Below, piece after piece: positions 9,335-17,014 of a stretch of 41,521 bases of DNA. Where the stretch lies: positions 1 to 41,521 of the forward strand of contig NZ_JAVHUY010000068.1 in NCBI RefSeq assembly GCF_031085175.1, in the 5' to 3' direction. The stretch is from Phytohabitans maris. GTDB taxonomy: Bacteria > Actinomycetota > Actinomycetes > Mycobacteriales > Micromonosporaceae. The notes beneath the pieces are model-generated. The model ran no database searches, had not been told where the DNA came from, and saw nothing but the letters and a program-made list of their open reading frames with translations. Positions within the stretch are counted from its first letter, which is position 1, and each line of letters starts with the position of its first letter. The translations under genes and the position numbers were made by a program.

Positions 9335-9415
9335 GTGAGCGAGCGAAGCGAGCGAACCATCAAACTCAGTGAGCAGACCGTCGCACGGCCCGAAGCTTGT
9401 GAGGAGTCAGCGTGA
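9335..9415 (+). CDS. Possible 26-residue leader ORF coupled to the LarA-like gene
   Basis: GTG 9335 follows GGGGGA (9324-9329) by 5 bases, and its TGA (9413-9415) overlaps the GTG start of the LarA-like gene (GTGA), as at other junctions in this operon. The peptide is hydrophilic (begins VSERSERTIKLSEQ) and resembles no domain I know. Its first codons are made by GAGCGAGCGAAGCGAGCG, a low-complexity element that may recur in the genome, so the ORF could be an accident of that element. It is too short for coding statistics. Confidence 0.35.
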   Translation: MSERSERTIKLSEQTVARPEACEESA

Positions 9416-10989
9416 GCAGGCCCGGTTTTGTTCTCGAAGTCGACGAACGGACTCCGGCGCTTCTGATGCACGAAGGTGAGGGGTTCCGCCTGGAGAAGCT
9501 GCCGCTCGGCAGCCGGGTGATCTACCCGCCGGAGTCGCTGCCTGGGCTCCGCGACGTCGACGGCGAGATCCGGCGCGCGCTGGACAACCCGCTCGGCCGC
9601 GAACCGCTGCGCGAGCTGCTCTACCCGGGCATGCGGCTGACGATCGTCTTCGACGACCTCTCCATCCCGCTGCCGCCGATGCGCACCCCGGACATCCGCC
9701 AGCGGGTGATCGAGCAGGTGCTGGAGCTGGCCGCGGCCAAGGGCGTCGACGACGTGGAGCTGATCGCCGGCAACGCGCTGCACCGCCGGATGACGCCGGC
9801 CGAGCTGAAGCGGACGGTCGGCGAGCGGGTGTACCGCTCGTTCTTCCCCCGCCACCTGCGCAACCACGACGCCGAGGACCGGGCCAACCTCACCGAGATC
9901 GGCCAGACCCGGCACGGCGAGGTGGTCGAGATCAACCGCCGTGCGGCGGAGAGCGACCTCATCGTGTACGTCAACGTGTCGCTGACCGCGATGAGCGGCG
10001 GGCCGAAGTCGGTGTCGGTGGGGCTCGCCTCCTACCGCAGCCTCAAGCACCACCACAACGTGCACACGCTGCGGCACTCGCGCTCGTTCAACGACCCGCC
10101 CAACTCGGCCATGCACCACTCGTACGACCGGATGGCCGGCCTTCTCGGCGACAGCCTCAAGATCTTCCAGATCGAGACGACGCTCAACAACGACACGTTC
10201 CCGACCCAGCTCGGCTTCCTCAACAAGCGCGAGTGGGAGTGGACGCTCAAGGACCAGGCCGCCTACCTGGCCGTCAAGCGGGCCAACGACCTCGCCCCGC
10301 CCAAGCGGCGCCGGCAGATCTGGCACAAGACCGCCTCGCCGTACGGCATCACGTCGGTCACCGCGGGCGACCCGATCCAGGTGCACGAGGTGACCCTGCG
10401 CAACGTGCTGCGGCAGCAGCTGACCGAAGTGGACGGTCCGGCTGACATCGGCATCTGGGGCCTGCCGTACATCTGCCCGTACAACGTCAACTCGATCATG
10501 AACCCGATCCTGGTGATGTCGCTCGGGCTCGGCTACTTCTTCAACCTGTACCGCAACCAGCCGATCGTCCGCCCCGGCGGCGTGGCGATCTACTACCACC
10601 CGGTGCGCAACGAGTTCCACCCGGTGCACCACCCGAGCTACATCGACTTCTTCGAAGAGGTGCTCGCCGAGACCACCGACCCGGTGGCGATCGAGACGAA
10701 GTTCGAGGAGCAGTTCGCCACCGACCCGTGGTACACCCACCTGTACCGCAACAGCTACGCGTACCACGGCGTGCACCCGCTCTACATGTGGTACTGGGGC
10801 GCGCACGCGCTGGAGCACCTCGGCGAGGTCATCTTCGTCGGCGGCGACCGCAAGACCACGGCGCGCATGGGCTTCCGCTCGGCGTCCACACTGGACGACG
10901 CGCTGGAGATGGCGCGGGAACGGGTGGGCGGCTCGCCGACCATCAACTACCAGCACGCCCCGCCGCTGACGATGGCGGACGTACGGTGA
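9412..10989 (+). CDS. LarA-like (DUF2088) nickel-pincer nucleotide enzyme, substrate unknown
   Basis: A 525-residue homologue of lactate racemase LarA. GNALHRRMT contains His124, matching LarA His108. SGGPKSVSVG carries Lys199, matching the cofactor-linked Lys184, and His215 lies exactly 16 residues later, as the nickel ligand His200 does in LarA. Two LarA features are absent: the DxTR motif reads DLSI (Ile85 in place of Arg75), and Val189 occupies the catalytic His174 position. The C-terminal 200 residues are rich in Tyr, His and Trp (VAIYYHPVRNEFHPVHHPSY) and longer than in LarA (about 424 residues). GAGGAG (9401-9406) lies 5 bases before GTG 9412. The NPN cofactor is probable, given larEBC nearby. 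The substrate is not lactate by this reasoning; the operon points to a lipid-related hydroxy compound. Residue equivalences are aligned by eye against remembered LarA numbering. Confidence 0.75.
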   Translation: MSRPGFVLEVDERTPALLMHEGEGFRLEKLPLGSRVIYPPESLPGLRDVDGEIRRALDNPLGREPLRELLYPGMRLTIVFDDLSIPLPPMRTPDIRQRVIEQVLELAAAKGVDDVELIAGNALHRRMTPAELKRTVGERVYRSFFPRHLRNHDAEDRANLTEIGQTRHGEVVEINRRAAESDLIVYVNVSLTAMSGGPKSVSVGLASYRSLKHHHNVHTLRHSRSFNDPPNSAMHHSYDRMAGLLGDSLKIFQIETTLNNDTFPTQLGFLNKREWEWTLKDQAAYLAVKRANDLAPPKRRRQIWHKTASPYGITSVTAGDPIQVHEVTLRNVLRQQLTEVDGPADIGIWGLPYICPYNVNSIMNPILVMSLGLGYFFNLYRNQPIVRPGGVAIYYHPVRNEFHPVHHPSYIDFFEEVLAETTDPVAIETKFEEQFATDPWYTHLYRNSYAYHGVHPLYMWYWGAHALEHLGEVIFVGGDRKTTARMGFRSASTLDDALEMARERVGGSPTINYQHAPPLTMADVR

Positions 10990-11002
10990 GGGGGCTTTGC
11001 TC

Positions 11003-11917
11003 GTGAGCCTGCGCAAGGACATCAAGGCGCTCACCGGCGGCCGGGACTGGCGCGGGCGCTCGCGTACGCCCCGCTCGGCGGTCGCGCACGAGCCGCCGGA
11101 GCCGCCCCGCGAGTTCCCCACCGGCTGGGCCCGTACCCAGGCGGCCCAGGTCGCCCGGCGGGCGCTCCAGCGCGGCGTGCTGACGCCGCTGACCTGGAGC
11201 CAGACCCGCCCGGAGATCCAGGGACGCGACCGGCTGGCCGGGCTCAAGGGGCCGGTGGTGTTCGTGGCCAACCACAGCAGCCACCTGGACACCCCGCTGA
11301 TCCTCGGCTCGCTCCCCCGCCACCTGGGCGAGCGGATCGCGGTCGGCGCGGCGGCCGACTACTTCTTCGACGCCCGGCTGCGCGCGGTCGTGACGGCACT
11401 GGTGTTCAACGCGTTCCCGGTCGAGCGGCACCGCTCGCGGCGGCTGCGCAGCCTGGCCCCGATGCTGCTGGCCCGCGGCTGGAGCCTGCTGCTCTTCCCG
11501 GAGGGGACCCGCAGCGAGGACGGCTGGATGTCCCCGCTGCGGCTGGGCGCGGCCCACCTCTGCGTGACCCAGGGCGTGCCGATGGTGCCGATCGGGCTGC
11601 GCGGCACGTACGCCGCCATGCCCCGGGGCCGCAACTGGCCGGTCCGCGGGCGAGCCCGCGTGGTCGTCCGGTACGGCACGCCGCTGCACCCGCAGGCCGG
11701 CGAGGGCGCCCGCGCGTTCAACGCCCGGATGGCCGACTCGATCGCCCAGCTCTGGGCCGAGGAGGAGCTGGGCTGGTACGGCTCGCTGCGCGCCCAGGCC
11801 AAGGGCGAGCTGGCGCTCCCGACCGGCCAGCGGTTTCCGGCCGGCTCGTGGCGCCGCACCTGGGAGTCCACCCGCCCGCTCGGCGCCCAGGCCCCACGCC
11901 CCGCCTGGGACGACTGA
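11003..11917 (+). CDS. 1-acyl-glycerol-3-phosphate acyltransferase family protein (PlsC-like)
   Basis: A 304-residue acyltransferase and last gene of the operon. Catalytic NHSSHLD (HX4D, residues 90-96) and FPEGTR (165-170) are both present, as is VPMVPIGLRGTY (motif IV-like). GTG 11003 is chosen because GAGGGGG (10988-10994) is 8 bases upstream; TTG 10997 in the same frame is too close. There is a basic N-terminus, no clear transmembrane helix, and a C-terminal 60-residue extension. Enzymes of this family move acyl groups from acyl-CoA or acyl-ACP to lysophosphatidate or other hydroxyls at the membrane. Here the acceptor could be a fatty alcohol or ether-lipid precursor made by the upstream genes, which is inference. 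Confidence 0.88.
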   Translation: MSLRKDIKALTGGRDWRGRSRTPRSAVAHEPPEPPREFPTGWARTQAAQVARRALQRGVLTPLTWSQTRPEIQGRDRLAGLKGPVVFVANHSSHLDTPLILGSLPRHLGERIAVGAAADYFFDARLRAVVTALVFNAFPVERHRSRRLRSLAPMLLARGWSLLLFPEGTRSEDGWMSPLRLGAAHLCVTQGVPMVPIGLRGTYAAMPRGRNWPVRGRARVVVRYGTPLHPQAGEGARAFNARMADSIAQLWAEEELGWYGSLRAQAKGELALPTGQRFPAGSWRRTWESTRPLGAQAPRPAWDD

Positions 11918-11958
11918 GGCCGGGGATCCCGGGGCCCCATCCGCCGCGGGGATCGCTC

Positions 11959-12366
11959 TCAGCGGGTCAGGAGCTGGGCGGTCCGCGCGGCCTGGGGCGT
12001 GCGGAGCCGCACCTCGACGCGGCCGGAGCGGGACGGGTTGGTGGTGCCGGCGTCGTAGGCGAAGCAGACCCGGTCGGGGCGGTCGGCGCGGATCTCGATC
12101 GTGGCCCGCACCGGGTGGTCGAGCGGCACGTCGATGTGCTTGAAGCGGCCGGCCCAGACCACGAGGCGGTTGGCGCCGACGGCGACCGAGCCGGCCACGG
12201 CTTCCTTGCGCCAGGAGCTGTACTCGCCGGGCGCCCGGTACCGGCGGTAGGTGACCGACCCGGTCAGCCCTTCCTCGATCAGCACGACGTCACTCGCGGC
12301 GAGCTCGGCCCGGATCCGGTCGGGCAGCCGGCCCGAGCCGAGGAGCACGCGCAGGAACGGGTTCAC
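11959..12366 (-). CDS. Conserved-looking protein of unknown function (135 aa)
   Basis: I do not recognise this family. GTG 12366 gives a compact 135-residue protein starting NPFLRVLLGSGRLPDRIRAE. It is rich in beta-strand-like alternation (VVLIEEGLTGSVTYRRYRAP, ANRLVVWAGRFKHIDVPL, VCFAYDA) and looks like an all-beta domain with no signal peptide. Codon use matches its neighbours, and no frame on the other strand is convincing. It lies 25 bp after the RraA-like stop on the same strand, so it may be the last gene of that unit, and it converges with the PlsC-like gene across 41 bp. The frame extends far upstream as the shadow of the RraA-like gene; that part is not coding. Confidence 0.65.
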   Translation of the reverse strand: MNPFLRVLLGSGRLPDRIRAELAASDVVLIEEGLTGSVTYRRYRAPGEYSSWRKEAVAGSVAVGANRLVVWAGRFKHIDVPLDHPVRATIEIRADRPDRVCFAYDAGTTNPSRSGRVEVRLRTPQAARTAQLLTR

Positions 12367-12391
12367 AGCCCGGAACGGTAGCGACTCCGAG

Positions 12392-13087
12392 CTACACCTC
12401 GATGGCGCCGCCGATGGCGCGGAGGTGGTCGCGGAGTGTCCAGCCGGGCTCCTTCGCGCGCCGGGCCAGGAAGTCGGCGAACCGCAGCTGGTCCCGCAGC
12501 GTCTCGCCGGCGCGGATGCGGTCGGCCTGGCGGCGTTCGGTGTCGCGGATCGTCTCCGCGAGGTCGAGCACCTCGGCGGCGCGCGCGGAAGGTACGAACA
12601 GCACCCCGTCGTCGTCACCGAAGACCAGGTCGTCGCGGGTGACCGTCCACTCGCCGACGCGCGCGGAGTCCAGGGCGTCCGCCGGTCGGGGGTCCAGGCG
12701 GAGCGGGCCGGTGGGGAGGGAGCCCAGGCTGAACAGCGGCAGGCCGATCTCGCGTACGTCGGCGGTGTCGCGGTGCAGGCCCCAGATGACCACGCCGCCG
12801 AGTCCGGCCGCCTTCGCCTCCAGGACGGCGAGGTCGCCGACGCAGCTCTCGTCGACGCGGCCGCCGTTGTCGACGACCAGGACGTCGCCCGGCTCGGCCA
12901 GCTCGTACGCCTCCAGGAAGACGTCGACGCTGCCGGCGTGCCGGGCCGGGGCGATCCGACCGGCCACGCGGTCGCCGGATGCGGCACGGAGTCCGGCGGG
13001 GGCGCAGCGGACCGGTACCCCGGCGCGGATGCAGCCGTCCGCGACGTGGGCGGTGGTCAGGGCGGCGAAGCGGTCCGGGGCGGGCAT
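12392..13087 (-). CDS. RraA-like / HMG-aldolase family protein
   Basis: A 231-residue member of the RraA/MenG fold, which contains class II 4-hydroxy-4-methyl-2-oxoglutarate aldolases, oxaloacetate decarboxylases and RNase E inhibitor RraA. Visible motifs are VADGCIRAGV near the N-terminus, GDVLVVDNGG, and GGVVIWGLHRDTADV, where Arg and Asp match the substrate- and metal-binding G-x-x-R-D pattern. The C-terminal 50 residues are helical and charged. Its ATG overlaps the MarR-GNAT stop (TGATG), so translation is coupled. Pairing with a MarR regulator in actinobacteria fits an aldolase-type catabolic role better than RNase E control; the substrate is unknown. Confidence 0.82.
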   Translation of the reverse strand: MPAPDRFAALTTAHVADGCIRAGVPVRCAPAGLRAASGDRVAGRIAPARHAGSVDVFLEAYELAEPGDVLVVDNGGRVDESCVGDLAVLEAKAAGLGGVVIWGLHRDTADVREIGLPLFSLGSLPTGPLRLDPRPADALDSARVGEWTVTRDDLVFGDDDGVLFVPSARAAEVLDLAETIRDTERRQADRIRAGETLRDQLRFADFLARRAKEPGWTLRDHLRAIGGAIEV

Positions 13088-13941
13088 CAGAGGTCCTTCT
13101 CAAACCAGTGGTGCGCGTACGGCTCGTCGTTGAACGCGGGCACCTCGCGGTAGCCGGCGGACCGGTACAGGGCGATCGCCTCGGTCAGCGACTTGTTGGT
13201 CTCCAGGCGCAGCGTGCGCACCTCGCGGGCGGCGGCGGTCGCCTCCAGCTCGGCGAGCAGGCGGCGGCCCAGGCCCAGGCCGCGCACGGAGGGCGCGACC
13301 CACATCCGCTTCACCGCGGCCCAGGAGCCGTGGAAACGCAGCGCGCCGCACCCGACCGGCTCGGCGTGGAGGGTCGCCACCAGCATCAGCGCCCCCTCGG
13401 CCGGGATGCTGCGGGCGGGGTCGAAGCCGCCGTCGAAGCGGGTGGCCAGCTCCGCCACGTACGCGTCGAGGCAGGCGCGGGCCTCCGGCGCACCCGGGTC
13501 GACCGGCGCGACCCGGACCATCGAGGCGACCAGCAGGCGCTCCACCTCGCCCATCGCCGCCACCAGGCGCCCGCGCTGGCTCTCGTCCAGCCTGGCGAGG
13601 ATGTCGGTGGCGAGGTCGTCGGAGCGGCGGTCCAGCTCGTCCCGTTCCGCGGCTCCGGCCGGGGTGAGGCGGGCCGTGCGGACCCGGCCGTCCGCCGCGG
13701 CGCTCACCTCGACCAGGCCGTCGGCGCGGAGGGCGGAGAGCAGGCGGCTCAGGTAGCCGGAGTCGAGGTCGAGCCGGGCGCGGAGCGCGCGGACCTCGCT
13801 CCCCTCGTCGCCGATCTCCCACAGCACCCGGCACTGGCCGAGCGGGCGGCCGCGGGCCAGGTAGGCGTCGTCGAGGGCGCCGATCCGCTGCGTGACGGTG
13901 CGGTTGAAGCGCCGCACCCGCTCCACCTGCGTCAGAGGCAT
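13087..13941 (-). CDS. MarR-type regulator fused to GNAT acetyltransferase
   Basis: A 284-residue fusion. Residues 1-145 are a MarR winged helix (CRVLWEIGDEGSEVRALRAR, then LDSGYLSRLLSALRADGLVE, wing with DGRVRTARLTPAG). Residues about 150-284 are a GNAT domain with the acetyl-CoA loop VRGLGLGRRLLAEL and the typical ETNKSLTEAIALYRSAGY end motif. Such MarR-GNAT fusions are a known actinobacterial architecture. The ATG at 13941 lies 6 bases after a TAAGGT -10 box inside a three-half-site operator (13931-13960), implying a leaderless, autoregulated transcript. The gene is coupled to the RraA-like gene downstream. The acetylation target (small molecule or protein) is not deducible. Confidence 0.9.
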   Translation of the reverse strand: MPLTQVERVRRFNRTVTQRIGALDDAYLARGRPLGQCRVLWEIGDEGSEVRALRARLDLDSGYLSRLLSALRADGLVEVSAAADGRVRTARLTPAGAAERDELDRRSDDLATDILARLDESQRGRLVAAMGEVERLLVASMVRVAPVDPGAPEARACLDAYVAELATRFDGGFDPARSIPAEGALMLVATLHAEPVGCGALRFHGSWAAVKRMWVAPSVRGLGLGRRLLAELEATAAAREVRTLRLETNKSLTEAIALYRSAGYREVPAFNDEPYAHHWFEKDL

Positions 13942-13960
13942 TCTCTGACCTTAGTCAGAG
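13931..13960 (-). promoter_or_regulatory. Three-half-site MarR operator over a leaderless promoter
   Basis: GTCAGAG (13931-13937), CTCTGAC (13943-13949) and GTCAGAG (13954-13960) alternate in orientation with 5- and 4-base spacers, giving two overlapping palindromes. The minus-strand -10 box TAAGGT (13953-13948) lies inside and is 6 bases from ATG 13941. The array spans the start codon of the MarR-GNAT gene and the stop codon of the upstream YfhO-like gene. Repressor binding would block transcription start directly. Confidence 0.6.
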
Positions 13961-16848
13961 GACTCCCGCTGCGCCAGGCGTGGAGCCGGAATGGCCGGAC
14001 GCCGGCGGCGCAGCCACCACCACTCGCCCAGCACGGCCAGCAGGAGGCCGGCGATGGCGAGGACGGTCACCCAGCGGCCCAGGTCGTGCCCGCGCGGCGC
14101 GTAGCTGAACCGCACCGTGTGCTCCCCCGCCGGCACCGCCACCGCGGCCAGGCCGTGGTCGGCGCGGACCAGGTCGGCCCGCTTTCCGTCGACCGTGACC
14201 TGCCAGGTCGGCTGGATCGCGTCGGCGAGCACCACGTACCCGGCGCCCGCCGCGTCGACCGCCACCTCCATGTCGTCGAAGCCGTCCTGCACCCACCGCA
14301 CCTCGGCGGGCGCGCCGGCGGCGGCCGGGCCGGCCCGGTCGAGCAGCACCTCGTCCGGGGCGACGGTGCCGGCGGCGAGGCGTTCGAGGCGGCGTTCGGC
14401 GGAGGGCTCGACGGTGGCCCGCGACGCCCACCGCACCCGGGGAAGCGCGCGGGTGCGCTCGTAGATCACCGCCGCGTCGTCGTACACGAGGCGGAGCCCG
14501 TCGTCGGCCGGGGCCACGACGGAGAGCGCCGGCTTCCCGGCGCGGCCCGCCACCGCGAGCGCCGGGCCGTCACGGAGGGTGATCTCCGCGGTGAGCGGAC
14601 CCCGCGCCGCCTCCGCGGCCAGCGGGACGTAGAAGGGCTTGCCCGCGGCGATGCCGCGGTCGTAGCGCTCGGCCTCCGCGACGACAGCGCCGGCTCCGTC
14701 CTTCAGGACAATCCCGATCCGGGTACGGCGGGTCTGGCTGATGCCGTCCGTGACGGGTGTGACGGCGACGGCGCGCAGTGGACCGCCGCCCGGCACCGCG
14801 ACGCTGACCGTCTGCCCGGGGCGGAGCGACGCGCTGCTGCCGTCACCCGCGTCCACCCGCTGCGGGCCGAACGGCACCCGCTCCGGCGGCGTCACGTAGT
14901 GGGTCACGCTCAGCAGGTCGAGGATCGGGCTGGTCGGCGGCGCACCGTCGAGCGGCTCGGTACGCAGGTAGGTGGCCGGCTTGGGCGGCGGGCTGAACTG
15001 CCGCCCCGGCATCGCCTCCAGCAGCTCGCCGAAGCGTTCGTCCACAAAGGAGTGCCCGTGCAGCGCGCGCAGCCGGTGCTGCGTGTGGATGCCGCCGAAC
15101 AGCGCGTTGTTGCTGCCGAACCAGCGCTCGTGGTCCAGGTGCTGCGCCAGGTACGTGTGGACGCCGGTGACCGGGTAGAAGTTCTCCCGCTCGGTGCGGG
15201 GGTAGTACGGCCGTACCCAGATGAGGGCCTGGACCGCGACGAGCACGGGGATGAGCGCGGCGACCGCCACCCGGAACGTCGCGTGTCTCGGCCCCCACCA
15301 CAGCAGCAGGGCGCAGGCCAGGGCGACCGCGACGAAGGCCAGCCCTTGGAGCATCTCGGCGTTGAGCTTGGCGACGTAGTGGCCGCCGAGGAACGACACG
15401 CGGTGCTGGGCGGCCGTGTTGGCGAAGTCGCGCCCGATCAGGTACGCGGCCGCGCCGCCCGCCGCGACGACCGCCCAGACCGCCACCGCGTAGAGCTTGC
15501 GGGCGGGCGAGGTGGCCTCGCGGCGGCGGCGCAGCAGCACCTCGAAGCCGGCCGCGGCGAGCACCGCCACGAGGAAGCCGAGGATGCTGCGGGCCCGCTC
15601 GACGGAGTTGTCGGAGAAGAGGTACGGCAGCTTCTGCAGGAGCGCGAGCAGCGGCCCGCCGCTGTAGATCACGACGCCCCACAGCAGCGTCGCGGCGACG
15701 AAGAACGCCCAGGTGGCCCGGGGCAGTACCGCCCGGCCGGAGCGGGCCAGCGCGACCGCGACGACGGCGAGCACGAGGACGGCCGCGCCGACGTACGAGA
15801 CCTCCTCCAGGAAGATCCGCACGTGGTAGTAGTTGGGCGGGTTGGCCGGGTCGGTGGTGCCGAACGCGTACGGCGCGACGGTGGTCAGCAGCAGCTCGAA
15901 CGGGATGTGCAGGTCGGCCGTCTGCTCCCGCCCGCGGACCAGCACGGTCGACATCACGCTGGCCCAGGGCACGAGCTGGGCCGCGACGAGCGCGACGCCG
16001 GCGAGCACACCGCCGGCGGCGAGGCAGAGCGTGCCGGCAATCCGGCGGAAGGCGCCCGGATTCTCCGCCGCGGCGCGTACGGCCACGTAGCAGGCGCCGG
16101 TGAGCAGCGCGTACCCGGTGACGGACGGGAAGCCGCCGAGCAGCAGCGCGGCCACGACGAGCGCGAGGAGGGCGAGGTCGCGGACGCGGCGATGTCGCAC
16201 GATCCGTTCCAGGGCCCAGAAGAGCGCCGGGATGAACGCGGCGACCCGCGACTGCGGCCAGTTCGTCCAGACCACCATGAACGCGCTCGTGGCGTAGGCG
16301 AGGCCGCCGAGCAGCGCCGCCGCCCGGCCGAGGCGGAGCAGCCGCAGGAAGAGGTACGCCCCGCCGACGGCCACGATGATCTCGAGCAGCTTGACGAACG
16401 CGGGCGCCAGCCACGCCGGCAGGAACCAGAACGGCAGCGCCACCGGCGAGGCGAGCCCAGGATTGGGGGTACCGCCCAGCGGGGTGCCGCCCAGCACGTA
16501 CGGGTTCCAGGACGGGTACTCCCCGTCACGGATCGCGTCGCCGAAGAGCCCGGCGCTCGGGATCGCGCTGTCGACCGTGTCGCCCAGGTCGAGGGTCTGC
16601 TGCCCGATGCCGCGAAACTGCGTGTCCGTGTACGGGCTGACGTGGTTGAGCAGGCCGGTCTCGACGAGTGAGGTGCGCCCCCAGAGCGGCGAGCCGATCC
16701 CGAGCACGGCGAACGCGGCGATCGCGATCACGACCGCGCAGACGACCGGGTCGGGAAGGCGCCGCCACCAGCGCGCCGGTCGATCCGGCGGTGGCGCGGC
16801 GGTGGTGGAATCGGAGCGCTCGACGGCGCCGATCGTGCTCGTGGCCAT
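13951..16848 (-). CDS. YfhO-like polytopic membrane protein (GT-C type)
   Basis: A 965-residue integral membrane protein. A cytosolic N-terminus of about 30 residues leads into a first transmembrane helix (DPVVCAVVIAIAAFAVLGIG), an extracytoplasmic loop with FGDAIRDGEYPSWNPYVLGG, then about ten further hydrophobic segments up to about residue 540. A roughly 380-residue beta-rich extracytoplasmic domain follows, with a final helix near the C-terminus (WVTVLAIAGLLLAVLGEWWW) and a basic tail. This matches the YfhO family, relatives of GT-C glycosyltransferases; YfhO of Bacillus and Listeria glycosylates lipoteichoic acid using a lipid-linked sugar. The Asp/Glu-rich first loop fits GT-C catalysis. 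The substrate is unknown. The stop codon lies inside the MarR operator, so read-through into the next gene is possible. Confidence 0.82.
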   Translation of the reverse strand: MATSTIGAVERSDSTTAAPPPDRPARWWRRLPDPVVCAVVIAIAAFAVLGIGSPLWGRTSLVETGLLNHVSPYTDTQFRGIGQQTLDLGDTVDSAIPSAGLFGDAIRDGEYPSWNPYVLGGTPLGGTPNPGLASPVALPFWFLPAWLAPAFVKLLEIIVAVGGAYLFLRLLRLGRAAALLGGLAYATSAFMVVWTNWPQSRVAAFIPALFWALERIVRHRRVRDLALLALVVAALLLGGFPSVTGYALLTGACYVAVRAAAENPGAFRRIAGTLCLAAGGVLAGVALVAAQLVPWASVMSTVLVRGREQTADLHIPFELLLTTVAPYAFGTTDPANPPNYYHVRIFLEEVSYVGAAVLVLAVVAVALARSGRAVLPRATWAFFVAATLLWGVVIYSGGPLLALLQKLPYLFSDNSVERARSILGFLVAVLAAAGFEVLLRRRREATSPARKLYAVAVWAVVAAGGAAAYLIGRDFANTAAQHRVSFLGGHYVAKLNAEMLQGLAFVAVALACALLLWWGPRHATFRVAVAALIPVLVAVQALIWVRPYYPRTERENFYPVTGVHTYLAQHLDHERWFGSNNALFGGIHTQHRLRALHGHSFVDERFGELLEAMPGRQFSPPPKPATYLRTEPLDGAPPTSPILDLLSVTHYVTPPERVPFGPQRVDAGDGSSASLRPGQTVSVAVPGGGPLRAVAVTPVTDGISQTRRTRIGIVLKDGAGAVVAEAERYDRGIAAGKPFYVPLAAEAARGPLTAEITLRDGPALAVAGRAGKPALSVVAPADDGLRLVYDDAAVIYERTRALPRVRWASRATVEPSAERRLERLAAGTVAPDEVLLDRAGPAAAGAPAEVRWVQDGFDDMEVAVDAAGAGYVVLADAIQPTWQVTVDGKRADLVRADHGLAAVAVPAGEHTVRFSYAPRGHDLGRWVTVLAIAGLLLAVLGEWWWLRRRRPAIPAPRLAQRESSD

Positions 16849-17014
16849 TTAGCCCGGCACGCTATCACGCCCCGCCCGGTCGCCCGGTCCCGCCGCGCGT
16901 CGGGGGTTCGGGGGTTGTGGACCGCGGAGGGTGACGTGGCGGGAGCAACGGTCCGGACCACCGCGGACGTCGCGGTAGCTCGAATCTGTTGTTCGAGAAC
17001 GGCACCGGTGCGCG

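Noticed and set aside
12979-16671. 1230-codon plus-strand frame opposite MarR-GNAT and the YfhO-like gene
   Set aside because: Opposite-strand artefact of high GC3; the minus-strand proteins have clear domains and membrane helices.
16979-16997. CTCGAA-TCTGTTG-TTCGAG dyad that resembles an actinobacterial LexA box
   Set aside because: The SOS consensus TCGAAC-N4-GTTCGA is 16 bp with fixed C and G; this is 17 bp and lacks the C. No DNA-repair gene is adjacent. It could be a weak hairpin after the kinase gene.
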